Of a stretch of DNA of 64,000 nt, positions 36,059 to 49,010 are shown in pieces. Each line of letters opens with the position of its first letter. Positions within the stretch are counted from its first letter, which is position 1. The DNA is from Progne subis subis (taxonomy: Eukaryota; Chordata; Aves; Passeriformes; Hirundinidae). The stretch is from NCBI GenBank assembly GCA_022316685.1, contig JAKJHU010000153.1:496001-560000 (forward strand). The letters run 5' to 3'. The position numbers were made by a program, and so were the translations under genes. The notes under the pieces were generated by a model. That model searched no databases, was not told the DNA's origin, and saw nothing but the letters and a program-made list of their open reading frames with translations.

Positions 36059-39000
36059 GTAGGGGCTGGCCCTTTCTCCGAGCTTGGATCAGTCCTTGAC
36101 TTCCAGTCCTGCTTGAGGTTACTCAGTACTCTTTCTCCCCTGCTTCTAGGAAACTCAGCTGGGAGTCTTAACAAACTCTCCTTCCCCTTCCCTGCTTTCC
36201 TTGAGATGATGTGTCTGTCAAAATCTTCAAATGCTCATCTCATGTAATCTGGAATTGAAATTATTTCTTTTATAACCGTAAAATGTGGAACTATCTCCTC
36301 TCCTAGTATGCTTTGAAGAAGCTGGTTTGAGGGCTACTGTCTTTTAACATCCTAAAAAATCCAAAGCACAATATCTCTACCTATGCTGCTTTGATTTACT
36401 TTAATCCCATTTCATAACTTTCCGATTCTTTCCAGCATCTTGTGCTGATTTTCACATGCTTTTTGTAGAAAGTGGAAGACGACACAATGCCGATCCGTCG
36501 CTCGGTGAATTCTTCTTCCCGGGAAACTCCTCCCAAAAGCAAACCTGCCGAAGGGGAAGAGGTCAAAGCAGGTACAGTCATAGTTCTAGTGGGGGTTCAT
36601 GTATATCCAAACACAGGCTGTCTCTGAAACTCCTGGAAAACACTACAGCCAGGATGAAAATATTATTAATGTTTGGCTCCCTGTCCCAGGCTTTTCCAGG
36701 ATTTGTGTTTTGCAGACTCTGTTTTCAGTCTGAACCTGCTTGTTTTGTCTTTTATACCCTGTGTCACTCCAGACTTGAAAATATGGCTAAATATTATCCC
36801 TTTTATGTTTGCACATCCTTTAGGGTAAAGAAATTATGAAATTTCAGTAATGTCAGAAAGATGGTTTGAGATCAAAAGATGGAGTTCATGAATGGAAGAA
36901 CAGAGCATTCAGATTTTTTTTCTCTATTTTTTTGAGCAAGAATGTTTTACCACAATGTGTCATGCAATCTAGCCTGATATTAACATGGCTGGTCTTATCA
37001 GCTTGGCCTCAGTGTCCCAGAATGAGTCATTTCACTACTACAGTCTTCACTCTTTGTCCTCTTTGGTGTCACAAATAAAAAAGCTACCTACAAAACTGAC
37101 TCTTAATTCACTGCGTATTTTAAATGCCTCTGTGGGAAAACTGCATAGGAATGTATCAGAAATGCTTAAGCTGCACAGGGCAGTGTTGGTGGGCAGTTAT
37201 TTATCCGAAGAGTGTGGAATTTCCATTTATATGCATTTTATCTAATAGGCAGCCCAGTCTCTAAGGTCTGTTCTCAGCTAAATATACTTTTATGTATTTT
37301 TTTATTTCCTTGGTAAGTTAAATTCTAACTGGATTTGATCCTTCTGATATACAAGTGCTCCTGCCAATGCATGTGCCACCTAAAGCTTTGCCAAGTCTGG
37401 GAAAATGTGATGGAATTGTAATTATCCTTCAGGTGCTTTTGTGTTTGAAAACAACTGGGTCATAAACAAAGCTGCTTCTTAGAATCCCAGGCCTGTCTGC
37501 AACAGCATCTTGTGGAGTTAAGAGGAGAACACTGTTGGAACTGGCTAATTGTGAAAATGTTGCATGATGTTGTTGGCAGTTATTCTGGCATTTGGGGGCT
37601 GATTGCACCTTTATTGAAGCTCTTTTCAGTACTTCACTTTTTAAATTGCTTTTAAATAGCACACTTATGTTAGTGAAAATAAATTGGTGGGAAATAATTT
37701 GTGGGGTGTGTTCTTAAGTTTAGCCTTTTTTCCCTCCACCTTCCTAAAGAATAAAAGCTGGTTTTGGACAGTGACTTGATGCTTTTTCACATTTTCTAGA
37801 TGCAGAAGTCACCTCTGAGGAATCTGCCTCTGTTGGAGAGGAACAAGAGACTGAAACCGTGCCTGCTGTATCCAGTGAGGCAGAACAGCCAAAGGAACCT
37901 GAGAATGAAGGGAAAGAGGAAACAAAGTCCTCAGAAGAAACCAAAAAGGAGTAAGGCTTGCTTGGTGCTGAATTCAGGGATTTGGGTAGGATTCTGAAGG
38001 AAGTCAGGCTCCACAGAGAGAAAAGATAGTGGGAGAGGAAAGGAAAATGGGTGTCTTAAGGTGCCTCTCCTTAAGGTACTAAGGAAGAAGCTACTGATCA
38101 GGTGGAGCTGCTGTTCTTGAACATGTGAGGCTAAATAGTGATACATGGTCTCTTTTTTGCTAATAGAAACATCAAAATAGTCCTTAAGTTACGTTAATTT
38201 AAATAATGTCAGATGTTCTGGGCTTTTTTTTTGTGTTGTCCTGCTTGTTGGCTTGTTTTGGTGCCACTTGTCTTACTATTGCTCTGTATTTTGCCTAAGG
38301 GAGAAGGATCAGTCTAAGGAGAAGGAGAAGAAGGTGAAGAAGACCATCCCTGCATGGGCCACGCTCTCTGCCAGCCAGCTGGCTCGGGCACAGAAGCAGA
38401 CTCAGATGGCAGCCACCTCCCGGCCCAAAATGGATGCAATTTTGACTGAGGCCATCAAGGTAAGCAGGACCCAAATGTGGTTTTTACTCAGTTTATGTCC
38501 TAAAACACACAATTTCAGCTTGCTGAGGTACAGGTGACAGTACTGTGTGTTAGCAGGAAGCTGAGTGTGTAAGATGGGCGTGCTTGTGCCTGGAAGCCCA
38601 TGGAACTAACATGTGAGTCCGTGAGGATCTTGAGGGGCCTTGTAGCTCATTTCTTTGTTTAAAATTTATTTCTCTCCTTAATTACATTATGAGGAACAGC
38701 TAAGATGGCATAACCGTTGACTGCTGTCATAATTTTTTTGCTGTGCCTCCTAGCCACATTTAACTTGATTTACCTGGATTCATCCATCTATTTGATAGAT
38801 GTGCTTTCTTTTAGTATTAACTTACTCTAACTCAGGACAGACCGAGATACTGTAAACCTGCATTCCAAAGTGGTCTTGGTTTACTTTATCTCTCCTGATT
38901 GTAAGAGATCACTGCTGCTGTAGCTGTGCTGATACTCTCCCCTCAAGGCTCGGTCGCTCCCTTCAGAGGAGGCCTGGACTCCACCAACCTTAACTGCAAG

Positions 39001-42000
39001 ATGGCCTTTCCATGTATCTTCAAAAGATGAACTTCACCTTAAGTTTCACTAATTTACTGATGTCAATCCTCCATCTTCTTAAAAAAAAACAATTGAAAGA
39101 TTGTTCTGAATTAATGATTATTCTGTCTGGCATTAATAAAATGTTAGTAAATCAGTTGTGCAGCGTTGCCAGAAGGTGACTTTTGTATTTTAAGCCATTC
39201 CTTGTGAGTGCTTCAGAGCAGGGGAGTAGTAGATATGTGCTTGCTGCGCTGCTTTTGTGTCATTTGTGTTGCGTTCAGAAGAGGAAAGTTAAGTATTTTT
39301 TTAGTCATGTTTTGTACTTGATTCACAGTGGGGAAAAGGCCAGCCCTGGCATCCTGTGGTGGCCTGTGTGCATCAGTCCAATCTCTGTTCTTCCACCCCA
39401 CTCAGGATAATTCCAGTGTAGGTGGTTTCTAATGTTTTGTTTCTGTTTCAGGCCTGCTTTCAGAAGAGCGGGGCCTCGGTCGTTGCAATACGGAAATACA
39501 TCATCCACAAATACCCTTCCCTGGAGCTGGAGAGGAGGGGCTACCTCCTGAAGCAAGCACTGAAAAGGGAGCTGGAGAGGGGAATCATTAGGCAGGTAAG
39601 AGCTGCTTTGTGGAGCAGCACTGGAGATGGCATTGCTGAAGAGACTCTTTCCAAGGGCTGGAGTGACAGGACAAGGGGGAATTGGCTTTGGAGTGCCAGA
39701 GGAGAGGGTTAGATAGGATACTGGAATATGATCCTTCCCTGTGAGGGTGGGCAGGCCCTGGCACAGGGTGCCCCGGGAAGCTGTGGCTGCCCCTGGATCC
39801 CTGGCAGTGTTCCAGGCCACACTGGACAGGGCTTGGAGCAGCCTGAGATAGTGGAAGGTGTCCCTGTCCATGGCAGGGGTAGAACTGGGCGATCTTTAAG
39901 ATCCCTTCCAGCCAAAACCATTCCATCATTCTGGGAACTGCACAGGAGTTTCTTAACTCCGTTAGAAGGTCTGTGGAATGAGCATGTTCTCCCTCATGGA
40001 GGTTCATCACCCTCTGTCTCTGCTTTGTTGGACACTGGCAGGATGTCAGCACTGTTGTGTCAGTCACACACTTGGCACCTTTGGTTTCTGTGCCATTCCT
40101 GGCCATTTCTGTGTTGTGTCACTCAGCATTGTGGCAGCATATGAGTCCAGAAGTGTCACACTGCAGCAGTGTGGGTTTTAACTCTGTAATTTATGCCTGT
40201 ATTATCTGTCAGGATCTCCTGGTCAGGACAGCAGAATATATCCCAATGTCTGGCTGTAGTTTCTAATTTACTAAAGTTTCAGTGGGCTCAAATCAGGCCT
40301 CTGCCATAAAAACTCACTGCAGGGTGACATTCAAAATCTTGATCATGATGTCAGTGAGTTGCTCTCAGGTTGTTAGTATTCTGAGTTACTCTGTTAAGGA
40401 CTGAAACTGACTTTCTCTTGAACCAGGTGAAAGGAAAGGGAGCTTCTGGGAGCTTTGTGGTGGTGTCTAATGCAGGAAAAACTGTTCCAAAGGCCAGAGA
40501 CAGAAAGGTGAGATGGATCATTTTAAACAACACTCTGAAATGTATTGCACTGAAGCAGCTGTACCTTACCCAACATTCTCAATACAGTGTTCTCCTACTT
40601 GCTGTGCTTTTTCTCCCCAAGTATGGCAATTAAAACACCCATCCCACTGGTATCAGAATCAGAAAGCTACTATGAGAAATTAACCCCAAGTCGAATGATC
40701 AAAACCTCAGGTTTAAAATGTTTACATTAACCCCCTAGGCTTTGGTTCAGAGGCAGAAAACTGCATAAACATTAAACTCTTCCTCTGTCTCTGCCAGGCA
40801 GAGAGATGCCTCTCAGGTATTGGAAAAGGGGTTTATGTTACTGCTGCGTGTTTCATCTGTTGTGTGGATAAAGGAAGACTGCAGTCTTTAGGACTGAGGG
40901 GAATGTTTTCCCGTCAGCTGTGAGGACAGAGGGAAGAAGAAGAAAATGTCCTTGGGCTTCTGGGAGAAGGCATCTGATGCTGGGTGTTGTGGGGGGCCAA
41001 TGTGAAGGGGATGGTTTTTCGAGCTTCATAGTTAGTTGTGGTTCCAGCGCTGCTGATCTCCACTCCATGCTGTGCTGAGTGTGTAAAACACATTCCTAAT
41101 GCTGCAGTTACAAAATGTTTAGCTGGAATTGCCAATGCCTTGGGATTAGACAGGTGAAGTTAGGCCTGTTGGTGGTCATCTTTTGCCTTCTGGGGAGACC
41201 AAAAACCCTGAAACTGAAGGAAATGTTCACACACTCGGGGTAGGGCCCTGGAGGAAACCAGTTGCAGTGGAACTTTCTAAACAGACCTCGCTGGCTCCAT
41301 GAGAAGTGTGAGCAGGGCAGCTGATAACCTGCTGACACATCACCTCTCTCTGCAGCACATGGGTGTCTTTGTTCCCAGTTACTTTCTCTGTGTTGCAGCA
41401 AAAATAAATGTTTTGGATGAATTCGGCTGGCAGGGGAGCAGCTCCCTCACCCATTGCACTGTTCACAGAGCTGTTGTTCAGCATCAAATCACTGAATTTC
41501 AGCACATTTTCTGTACAAAGAGCAGACCATTTTTCCTTGATTGTCCCCTCTCATAGTAACAAAAGGGGTAGAGGAAAACTCAAAATGAAATGTTGGCTTC
41601 AATCAAGATTTTATTATGTTACTTCAAAAAAAAGAAAAAAGGACTCCTGTTTAGCTGATCATTTTGGGGAAGATTTGTGTGAACAGGTTCTGTCTTTGAT
41701 AAGTTTTAAGTTTCGTGTCAGCATGTATCATCATCTTCACACAAAGGGTTGTAAAGCATTGGCACAGGGGATCCAGGGAGTCACCATCCCTGGAAGTCTT
41801 CAAAAAACCTGCAGATGTGGCAGCAGGGGACATGGTCTGGTGGTGAATGTGTCAGTGCTGGGTTAATATTTGGACTCGATGATCTTGGAAGGCTTTTCCA
41901 GACTGAATGATTCTGTGACTCTGATTTTTCTTCTGTCTCATTGAAGGGTGGCAGAGGAAAACATCTATAGCAAGAGGAAGAAAATAATTAAAAATACAGA

Positions 42001-45000
42001 TGTTAGATACTCAGCAATTTGTATTTGTAAAGTTTTCCTAAACCTCCTATGAAAATTCAGCCAGATTTGCTGTATATCTCTTAAGCTGCAAAACGTTTGA
42101 AGTTGTTAAAGAGCTGCCTTGCAGCACCTGAGTTTCCAGCTCAGCAGCCAGTGTCAGGAGCACTTATCCCCACATGTGCATTGCTGGCTCAGAAACCCAG
42201 AGTTTTAGGCCCTGCTGATGCATGAAAGTCTGTGTGTTTCAGAAAAGCACTTTGGCTCCGAGCACAGAGCAGCAGGTGAAGCTGGAGGACGTCCTGCCGC
42301 TGGCCTTCACCCGCCTGTGTGAGCCCAAGGAAGCTTCTTACAGCCTGATCAAGAAATACGTGTCTCAGTATTACCCCAAACTCAAAGTAGATATAAGGTG
42401 AGTGCTGGAGTTGCTTTAGCAAGCAGAGGATTGGGGAAACTGGGCCTTCCTCTGGTTCTAGTCTCGCTTCAGTGATGATTCAGTGTGGTATTTAGGCCAG
42501 GTGCTGCTCTGAGTTGCAGAGGCATGTGGGAAAGCTTGAGGAAAAGCTCGTGCCTTTCCTGCATCCCTCCACATCCTCATCTTTGTTCCTGACAGCCACC
42601 AGCATGCTGCTCTGCACACCTTAACCACACCCACACTCCTTTACTGCCTGGATGTGAAGGCCTCTCCTTGGGGTCTCATCCCCCTTGGATCTGTATGCTT
42701 TAGCCAGCACATACGTGCAGTAATCTTTAAGCTGACCTGTACAGAGCGAGTTGAGGCTTGGAAAGCAATACTAGGAAAACCCTGCGTGTCACCAGTACCG
42801 GGGTTTTGTCAGCCCCTTGTTTGCCTGTGAGCTGACTGAGTACCCACCACGTCAAAATGTGCTGCTCAAGGTGAGTGGATCCTTGCCAGGGCCGTGTCCC
42901 CGGAGCTGCCGTGTCACGAGCTGTGCTGGCGGTGCTGTGACACCGAGCCCGCGCTGCTGCTCAGCTCCCAGTGTGGTGCCGTGTTCTGCCTGGGCATCGA
43001 GCCTCGCTGACAGGTCTCCATTTACAGCGTCTGCATGTAGGCAGACGCTCTGAAGTGCCGCTCTGCTCACACGCTGCGAAGCGCTGCGTCTCTGTTTGTT
43101 TTTGGAGCTGTCAGTGTGTGTCAGTAAAGCTTTCTCCTCCTGTGTTTCAGACCCCAGCTGCTGAAGAACGCCCTGCAGAGAGCTGTAGAGAAGGGCCAGT
43201 TAGAGCAGATCACAGGGAAGGGAGCATCTGGGACATTCCAGGTCAGAGACTGGGTTCATCTTTGTTGACCGCCTTGGATGTCAGTTACTGCTCCCTGTCC
43301 CATGGTTTCACTGGGTAGCCCTTTCTTCAGCAGCCTGGCATGCTTAGCACTTGTCCAGCTCTGAAGCAGTAGGACTCTTGTTCTCCTCTTGGTCTCCGTT
43401 TCGGGAGCAGACCCCCGTTCCCTTGCTGAGCGTGCTGCATGCGCTGCTCAGCTCTGATTTACCAGCACAGTAGGGAGCTGGTGGGGTAAGCTTTCCTTTC
43501 CATCTCACTGGAAGTGCTAGCAGGTACCCTTGATGCCTGATATCTTTTACTCATGTGTGTGCCACGGAAGTCTCTTGGGTACATTTGGTCCATGGGATGG
43601 AGGAGGATGTGATTTATTTTGCTTTCTTTCCTCCACTGAGCAATAGGCCCTTAGACCTGCCACATCCTTGCAGTGTATTTGGGGACTGGGGTGAGGTGTT
43701 GCTGATAAAGCCCCCCAGGCCAGCTGACTGACTAGGCCTGCCCTCCCACCCACAGCTGGGAGAGCAGCGTTCCCTGTGCAGTGTTTTAATATTGAACGTA
43801 TCTGTGCTAATGCAGGAGCGCCGACCCACCTGGTGCAGAGGAGCTTGTCCTGACCTGGTTTGGGAGAATTTTGTCTTGATGCTTTTCTCTTCCTCCTTGG
43901 AAAATAGCTGAAGAAATCAGGGGAGAAGCCCCTGCTGGGTGGGACTCTGATGGAAGATGCCATCCTGTCTGCTATTGCGGCCATGAATGAACCGAAGACC
44001 TGCTCCACTACAGCGCTGAAGAAGTATATCCTGGAAAATTACCCAGGGACCAACTCCAACTTCCAGGGTAAAGTACTGATCCACGTGCCACTTCTATTCT
44101 GCATGCTGAGAGAGTCCTGCAGCTGCAGATGTGCCTGTGCAGCACCTTTAAACTGCTCTGTTGAGCTTGCAGGGAGCTGCAGCTGCTCAGCTCTTTGTGC
44201 TGCAAAGATGCTCTGTGGTTTTAATTCCCATCAGTCCCTTTCAAGCCGGACAAAGGCCAGTTCCTGAGACAGAATGCATGATTCTCTTGTCTATAGCCAG
44301 GAAGGGGGAATAGTATTTAAGTACTTTATTGTTCTTAAATCACCAAGTTGATTTCATCTCTCTCTGCTTTGAAAGGGACAGCTTGGTATCAATGCAGTTA
44401 CTTACTATTGCTTTTTATTTAGAGAAATTGTGTAGTTTAACTTTTTTAAAACATTCAAGAGCATGCCAGTTACTGATTTGTTTGAAGCCCTACTTTGCAT
44501 CTGATTTTTAAAAGGTCAAACAAGTAAGGAGAAAAACCAATTGTATTTTATTTGGAAGGGAGATTTGGCATATCTTTGCTCCCAGGAGTGACACTAATGT
44601 CTGGTTTGACTTTTGCCTGAGTAGAAGTTTTCAAGCAGATCTCCTCATGGCTTATTTCGGTTATTTGGGCTGAGTCCTGATGCAGTTGCTTGGTGCTGGA
44701 GGTCAATTAAGAGAGGCTGAGCTCACAGCAGTCTCTGCTCAAACCTGAACATAGATCACTTTGTTCCTGTGGTGTCACTGAGCTGGTGCCATTCCTCAGG
44801 AGCAGAGAGGAGATTGCTGATCCCACAGTCTTCACCTGGAGCTGGAGCACAGCATCAACACAGCTGTTTGGTGCAGGGTTCCAGGACTGCCCCCAGGCCT
44901 TCTGCCAATTAGAAATTGATGTTGAGTGTGACTTCTTGATCTCAGGACAGAGAAAAGAGGTTCCAGGCTTCCTAAGCCCTTGCATGGTTTATTTTCAGGA

Positions 45001-48000
45001 CCACTGGAAATGTCCCTGGTCCTTAGGGCCTATGTTGAGCCAGCCTCCAGTGCTTGTCACTCCTGCAAGGCCGATAAGGAAATCTCAGCTTGCAATCTGT
45101 TGTTTTCTTTCTCCTTCCGTTACATAAAAGGAATTTTGATGATCTCTGCTTTGTTCTGAGAGCAGCCAGAGAAAGATGTGGTGAGATGTGAAAAGCAGAC
45201 GGGTACTCGCTGCAGAGCCAGAGCTCTGCTCTCCTCCCCAGTTTATGCCTCATCACAGAACTGGGCTTGACTGGAGTCAAACCCTTTATGTGCTGTTACT
45301 GACCTTTGACACCCAGAGTAAAACCAGCCTTTATGACCAGTGGTTATAAAAACTTTGGAACATGCTTGAGAGTGAACCTTGTTTCTCCCTGGGAGCTCAA
45401 GATGTAAATGGCCCCTCTAATTCAAGCTGAAAATGGTTCTGAACTGACTAAACAACCCAAGCTCTTTGCCAGAGACAAAGATCCCCTGTACTTGCAGTTT
45501 GAGTTTCAATTCCTACACAGTACACAATGGAATGGCTGGAATAAAAAGTTCAGTTGTTGTATTTCTAGACCAAATATTTTACCCTTTAAAAAGCAAAACA
45601 AAAAGCAAACCACAGTATGGGGAAAGATGCAGCACATACAACATTTAGAACATGAGGAGATCAAAACCAGGGTAAAAGGCTCGTTTTAAAACATGCTTTA
45701 GAGGACAGTCTGAGATCTGGGTTAAATTTGGACAAGAGGTAGTTACATGGTGCTGTAAAATTATTTATGAAGGAGCATCCCATGATCATGACGTCAGAAA
45801 CGTGCACTGTTCTCAACTCCTTCCTTTGGAGAGTTTAAAGCCACTCTTGCCAAGTGCTCAGGAACAAAATCTTCTATCTTGCTTGAAAATTGACTGAGAG
45901 GATTTCCCATCCTGACTCCAGCTCTGATTTCAGAGGGCACAGCAGAGAGCAGTAAGATCAGACAAGAGGATAAAGATAGTAACACAACCTTTTTCTGATC
46001 TCTTTTTCACAGTGCATCTACTGAAGAGAACCCTGCAGAAATGTGAGAAGAATGGCTGGATGGAGCAAATTTCTGGGAAAGGCTTCAGTGGAACCTTTCA
46101 GCTTTGCTTCCCTTATTATCCCAGGTAAAGAGCTCGTCTGTAAAATGTTCAGGAGTTTTGCACAGCTCAGGTATCAGAGCTGAAGTTCATGAGCTAACCT
46201 ATCTACAGAGAGGTTCTGGAGGGTTTAATCACTAGTGAACAGGGTGAACAGAGACTTGACTTCATTAGCAAGGGAAGCTTTTAAGGGCAGTAGAAATACT
46301 GGGCTGTGTATCTCAGGTAGTCTGTTGTGCTGCTTTTGTTGCAGGCTGGGCTATTTAAGTGTTTTGTGCTAAAACCGATTCACCTGAGAAGGGAGTGGGG
46401 TGGGTTCTCCATGCCAGGGTGCTCCTGAGGAGCAGGACCCAGCTGTTCCTTCCTTAAGAGAGAAGAGATGGGAGGAGGGAGGATGACCTAGATTAGCTGC
46501 TCTGAGTCTAAACAGCCTTTCTTCTCTTGCTGTGAGCTGATACTGTGCTGGGTCATGTGGAGCCCAGGGATGAGGCCTTGGTGTCCCAGGAAGAGCCAAA
46601 TGGCAGCACAGTCATTGAGGTGCCTGCTCCTCAGCTCCCTTTATTGCACACGAGTCCCCACAGCTTCAGCCATGCTTAACTGCTGGAGTCTGATCCTGCC
46701 CTTGTTGTTTCTCTCCCTGGGTTTGCAGGGAAGGAGCGACGAGGGATGGAAATGGAGAAGGGACAGCTTAGGGTTGGTGCATTCCCAGGCTGTCATGCCT
46801 CTGACATTGCAGAGACTAAATGACCTTGGTTTGGGACAGCAGCAGTCACAGAATTCCTGAGGGTATTTCTGGATTAGGCTAAAGCTGTAACGTTAGGGGG
46901 AAGCTGCAGTGCCAGAGGAGAGCCAGGGTTACCCAGGGCTTGCCTACCCTGGAGTTGTATCCTGAGAAGCAAATCACGCTCTGACCAGACCCCTCTTGTA
47001 GCCCAGATGTGCTCTATCCAGAGAAGCAGCAGGATGAGGATTCTGAGGAATCTGATGAGGAAGAAGAGGAGGAATCTGAGGAGGAAGAAGAATCTGAAGA
47101 GGAAGAGTCTGAGGAGGAAGAGCCACCACCAAAGAAGAGGTATGGCAGCATGAGAGATGAGTGGGCTCCTTCGGGTGAAATATTTGGATGAAATAATACA
47201 GCTGTAGAGTGCTCAGGTGTGTCTCTAGGTGTGGTCACCTATCCACAGGGCTGTTGCTTGCAGGTGTTGGCAGAAGTTCTAATTATTCCTTATTCCAGAG
47301 ATACTGACCTCCCCCTTTCCATAATTTGAAGCCTTCCTCTTTTCTCCTCCAGATGAGAGAGAGCCTGTGTTTATTCTTTGTGTTGCCTTGGGTCTCCTGC
47401 TTTAGAAAGTGTGATATTTCACGTGGAACTTTTGGTATTTATTGTTTCCTAAAAAAACTTCTTCCCTACAGTAATTATTTGCAGCTCTGTAGTCCAGATA
47501 TGAGACCTGCCTCACTCAGAATTTGGACTTAATATGAGTGTTGTTTATTAAGTAATAAAATTCCGTTTAGAGAGGAGAGATAGTGCTTAGGCTCTTAATT
47601 GTTCTGACAGCTGACTGATTCACTGTCATTATTTATATGTTTATTTGCCTAACAAAGGGGCTGGAAGCCTCTCTGGCAGCTCTGTGGGGATGGGAAGTGC
47701 TCGGTGTAGAGATACCAGAGAAGCTCTTGCTCTTTGGGATTTAGCTCATTGAATGTGCTGGCAAAGGACAGTGATGCCAAGATGTGCTTCATTTATGCAA
47801 ACTGCTGACAGCAGCTCTGCTCTGGGTACCGTTTGTGTCTCCACTGAGTTCCTGTGCTGTCTCTTCCTGACAGGATGCAGAAGAGACCACCCCCCAAATC
47901 CCGGAGCAGGGCTCCTCCGATGAAGCGAAGAGAGTCCAAACCCAAGCCAAGGAAAACTCCCACTGCCCGCCGGGGCAAAGCAAAGCCCCCTCCCAAGGTC

Positions 48001-48159
48001 AAAACCCCTGCTAAGAAAGCCAAACCAGCAGCCTCAGCCATCAAGAAAGCCTCTGGTGGCAGCTCTTCCAAGAAACCAGCAGGCAGTGGGAGGAAGGAAG
48101 TGAAACCCTCTGCCAAGGGCAAATCCACCATGAGGAAATCTCTCCGGGCAAAAAAGTAA
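35963..48159 (+). CDS. HP1BP3: Heterochromatin protein 1-binding protein 3 (12 coding exons)
   Basis: HP1BP3 is a nuclear linker-histone-like protein that binds nucleosomes and heterochromatin protein 1 and influences chromatin compaction. The exons join to 558 residues (human about 553). In order: an acidic, Glu/Ser-rich N-terminus (1 to about 120); a charged KEKEKKVKK patch; three linker-histone H15 winged-helix domains at about 158-231, 258-328 and 339-411, each ending in a GKGxSGxF motif (KGKGASGSF, TGKGASGTF, SGKGFSGTF); a Glu/Ser-rich acidic block (about 425-460); and a Lys/Pro/Ala-rich basic tail like that of histone H1, ending SLRAKK. The start is ATG 35963 because MSTDLSEAEPVHHKALPL aligns with the family N-terminus. 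The HP1-contact motif PxVxL reads QQVKL at residues 255-259. All phases are consistent and no lesion is seen. Confidence 0.97.
36469..36571 (+). CDS. HP1BP3: HP1BP3 coding exon 2
   Basis: KVEDDTMPIRRSVNSSSRET, then PPKSKPAEGEEVKA. Acceptor TTTTTGTAG, donor GTACAG. Confidence 0.94.
37800..37950 (+). CDS. HP1BP3: HP1BP3 coding exon 3 (acidic region)
   Basis: DAEVTSEESASVGEEQETET, then VSSEAEQPKEPENEGKEETK. Donor GTAAGG after two bases of a Glu codon. Confidence 0.94.
38300..38459 (+). CDS. HP1BP3: HP1BP3 coding exon 4 (start of H15 domain 1)
   Basis: EKDQSKEKEKKVKKTIPAWA, then TLSASQLARAQKQTQMAATS and PKMDAILTEAIK. Acceptor CCTAAG, donor GTAAGC. Confidence 0.93.
39452..39595 (+). CDS. HP1BP3: HP1BP3 coding exon 5 (H15 domain 1)
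   Basis: ACFQKSGASVVAIRKYIIHK, then YPSLELERRGYLLKQALKRE. 48 codons, phase 0. Confidence 0.96.
39690..39945 (+). repeat. CR1 LINE fragment, 3' end
   Basis: Forward copy: GGCAGGCCCTGGCACAGGGT, CTGGACAGGGCTTGGAGCAG, GTGTCCCTGTCCATGGCAGG and CCAAAACCATTCCATCATTC. Confidence 0.87.
40427..40507 (+). CDS. HP1BP3: HP1BP3 coding exon 6 (end of H15 domain 1)
   Basis: VKGKGASGSFVVVSNAGKTV then PKARDRK. 27 codons; acceptor ACCAG, donor GTGAGA. Confidence 0.93.
41745..41925 (+). repeat. CR1 LINE fragment, 3' end
   Basis: Forward copy: AGTCACCATCCCTGGAAGTC, CTCGATGATCTTGGAAGGC and the tail GAATGATTCTGTGACTCTGA. Confidence 0.87.
42243..42397 (+). CDS. HP1BP3: HP1BP3 coding exon 7 (HP1-contact motif, H15 domain 2)
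   Basis: KSTLAPSTEQQVKLEDVLPL, then AFTRLCEPKEASYSLIKKYV and SQYYPKLKVDIR. The QQVKL at 42270-42284 sits where mammals have PQVKL. Confidence 0.96.
43151..43241 (+). CDS. HP1BP3: HP1BP3 coding exon 8 (end of H15 domain 2)
   Basis: PQLLKNALQRAVEKGQLEQI, then TGKGASGTFQ. Donor GTCAGA. Confidence 0.94.
43908..44067 (+). CDS. HP1BP3: HP1BP3 coding exon 9 (H15 domain 3)
   Basis: LKKSGEKPLLGGTLMEDAIL, then SAIAAMNEPKTCSTTALKKY and ILENYPGTNSNFQ. Donor GTAAAG. Confidence 0.95.
46013..46124 (+). CDS. HP1BP3: HP1BP3 coding exon 10 (end of H15 domain 3)
   Basis: HLLKRTLQKCEKNGWMEQIS, then GKGFSGTFQLCFPYYP. Acceptor TTTCACAG, donor GTAAAG. Confidence 0.95.
47002..47139 (+). CDS. HP1BP3: HP1BP3 coding exon 11 (acidic Glu/Ser block)
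   Basis: PDVLYPEKQQDEDSEESDEE, then about 30 residues almost entirely Glu with single Ser, closing EEPPPKKR. The coding strand is a GAG/GAA/TCT tract. Confidence 0.93.
47874..48159 (+). CDS. HP1BP3: HP1BP3 terminal coding exon (basic tail)
   Basis: MQKRPPPKSRSRAPPMKRRE and a Lys/Pro/Ala-rich tail with KVKTPAKKAKPAASAIKKAS, ending STMRKSLRAKK and TAA at 48157-48159. Confidence 0.95.
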
Positions 48160-49010
48160 AATGTTTCCAGTGTCAGGGAATCCCATGGTCAAATCCACAA
48201 TCTTGTTTTATAAGTCAACGTGCATTTGTATTTTAGTTCTGATGCTTAAACACTTCTTTAATTTTTTAATTTTTTTTTTTTTTTTCTTGAATGATGGGGG
48301 AAAGCTGAAAACTAAATCAAACCAACCCGAGCATTCGTTAAAACTCGATGCTATGCCTCGTGCCTGTCCCTCCCCTGAAACGAGTCATCTTTACTTTCTG
48401 CAATAATTTTAGGACTTTTCTAGGACGTCTCTAATCTGTACATTTACGGTGTTCCATGTGGGTTTTGAGGGGGGAGGGTTGGCTTTTAAAACAATTCTTC
48501 AAAGAAGATCTTTATATCTTTAGACAGCAGGAACAGGATGATCGGGGGAATGTGATTCTTTAATGAGAAGGTGCCGTGGCAGAGGAGTCCTCTCTAGATC
48601 CCTGCATGCCGAGGTCCTTGGCACTTCCATGAGGGAGCCATGTACATACAGCACTTGCACTGAGCCCCGAGGTGCTGCTTTCCTCAGCCACAGCCCCAGG
48701 GGAGGCTGCTGAGTCAGCTCCTCAGCGTCTCCCAAGGGTCTGGTGCCAGAGGGGCTCCAAAAGGGGCAGCTCTCGGTTAGGTGGGTGATTTGAATTAGTG
48801 TTTCCACACCACATCTGTTACCTTAAAACCAAAATATATCAAAGTCTTCTTGAACCCAACTTTCAAATGTTTTTAAGAGATGAAAAATCCAAGTTTGTCA
48901 CCTCTCATTTACCCTTTTTTAAAGAGAAGTTGGAGAGCTATACAATTGCTAGAGATGTTGATAAGTGAAGAACATGCGGTTTGCTAAAATAAAATGAAAT
49001 TAGATTCCAG
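48160..49010 (+). other. HP1BP3: HP1BP3 3' UTR
   Basis: Follows the stop at 48159. An AATAAA at 48988-48993 is the best poly(A) signal, about 830 bases on. A T-rich tract lies at 48256-48287. The exact cleavage site is inferred. Confidence 0.65.
48988..48993 (+). terminator. Candidate poly(A) signal for HP1BP3
   Basis: AATAAA in GCTAAAATAAAATG, with a T/G-containing stretch 25-40 bases downstream. Confidence 0.6.

Larger units (their letters stand above)
36059..47873 (+). other. HP1BP3 introns 2-12: what they hold
   Basis: Eleven introns of about 0.35-1.95 kb. The intron at 39596 holds a CR1 (39690-39945) and the intron at 40508 holds another (41745-41925). I see nothing further that can be named; no snoRNA or nested gene is recognised. 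Confidence 0.7.
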
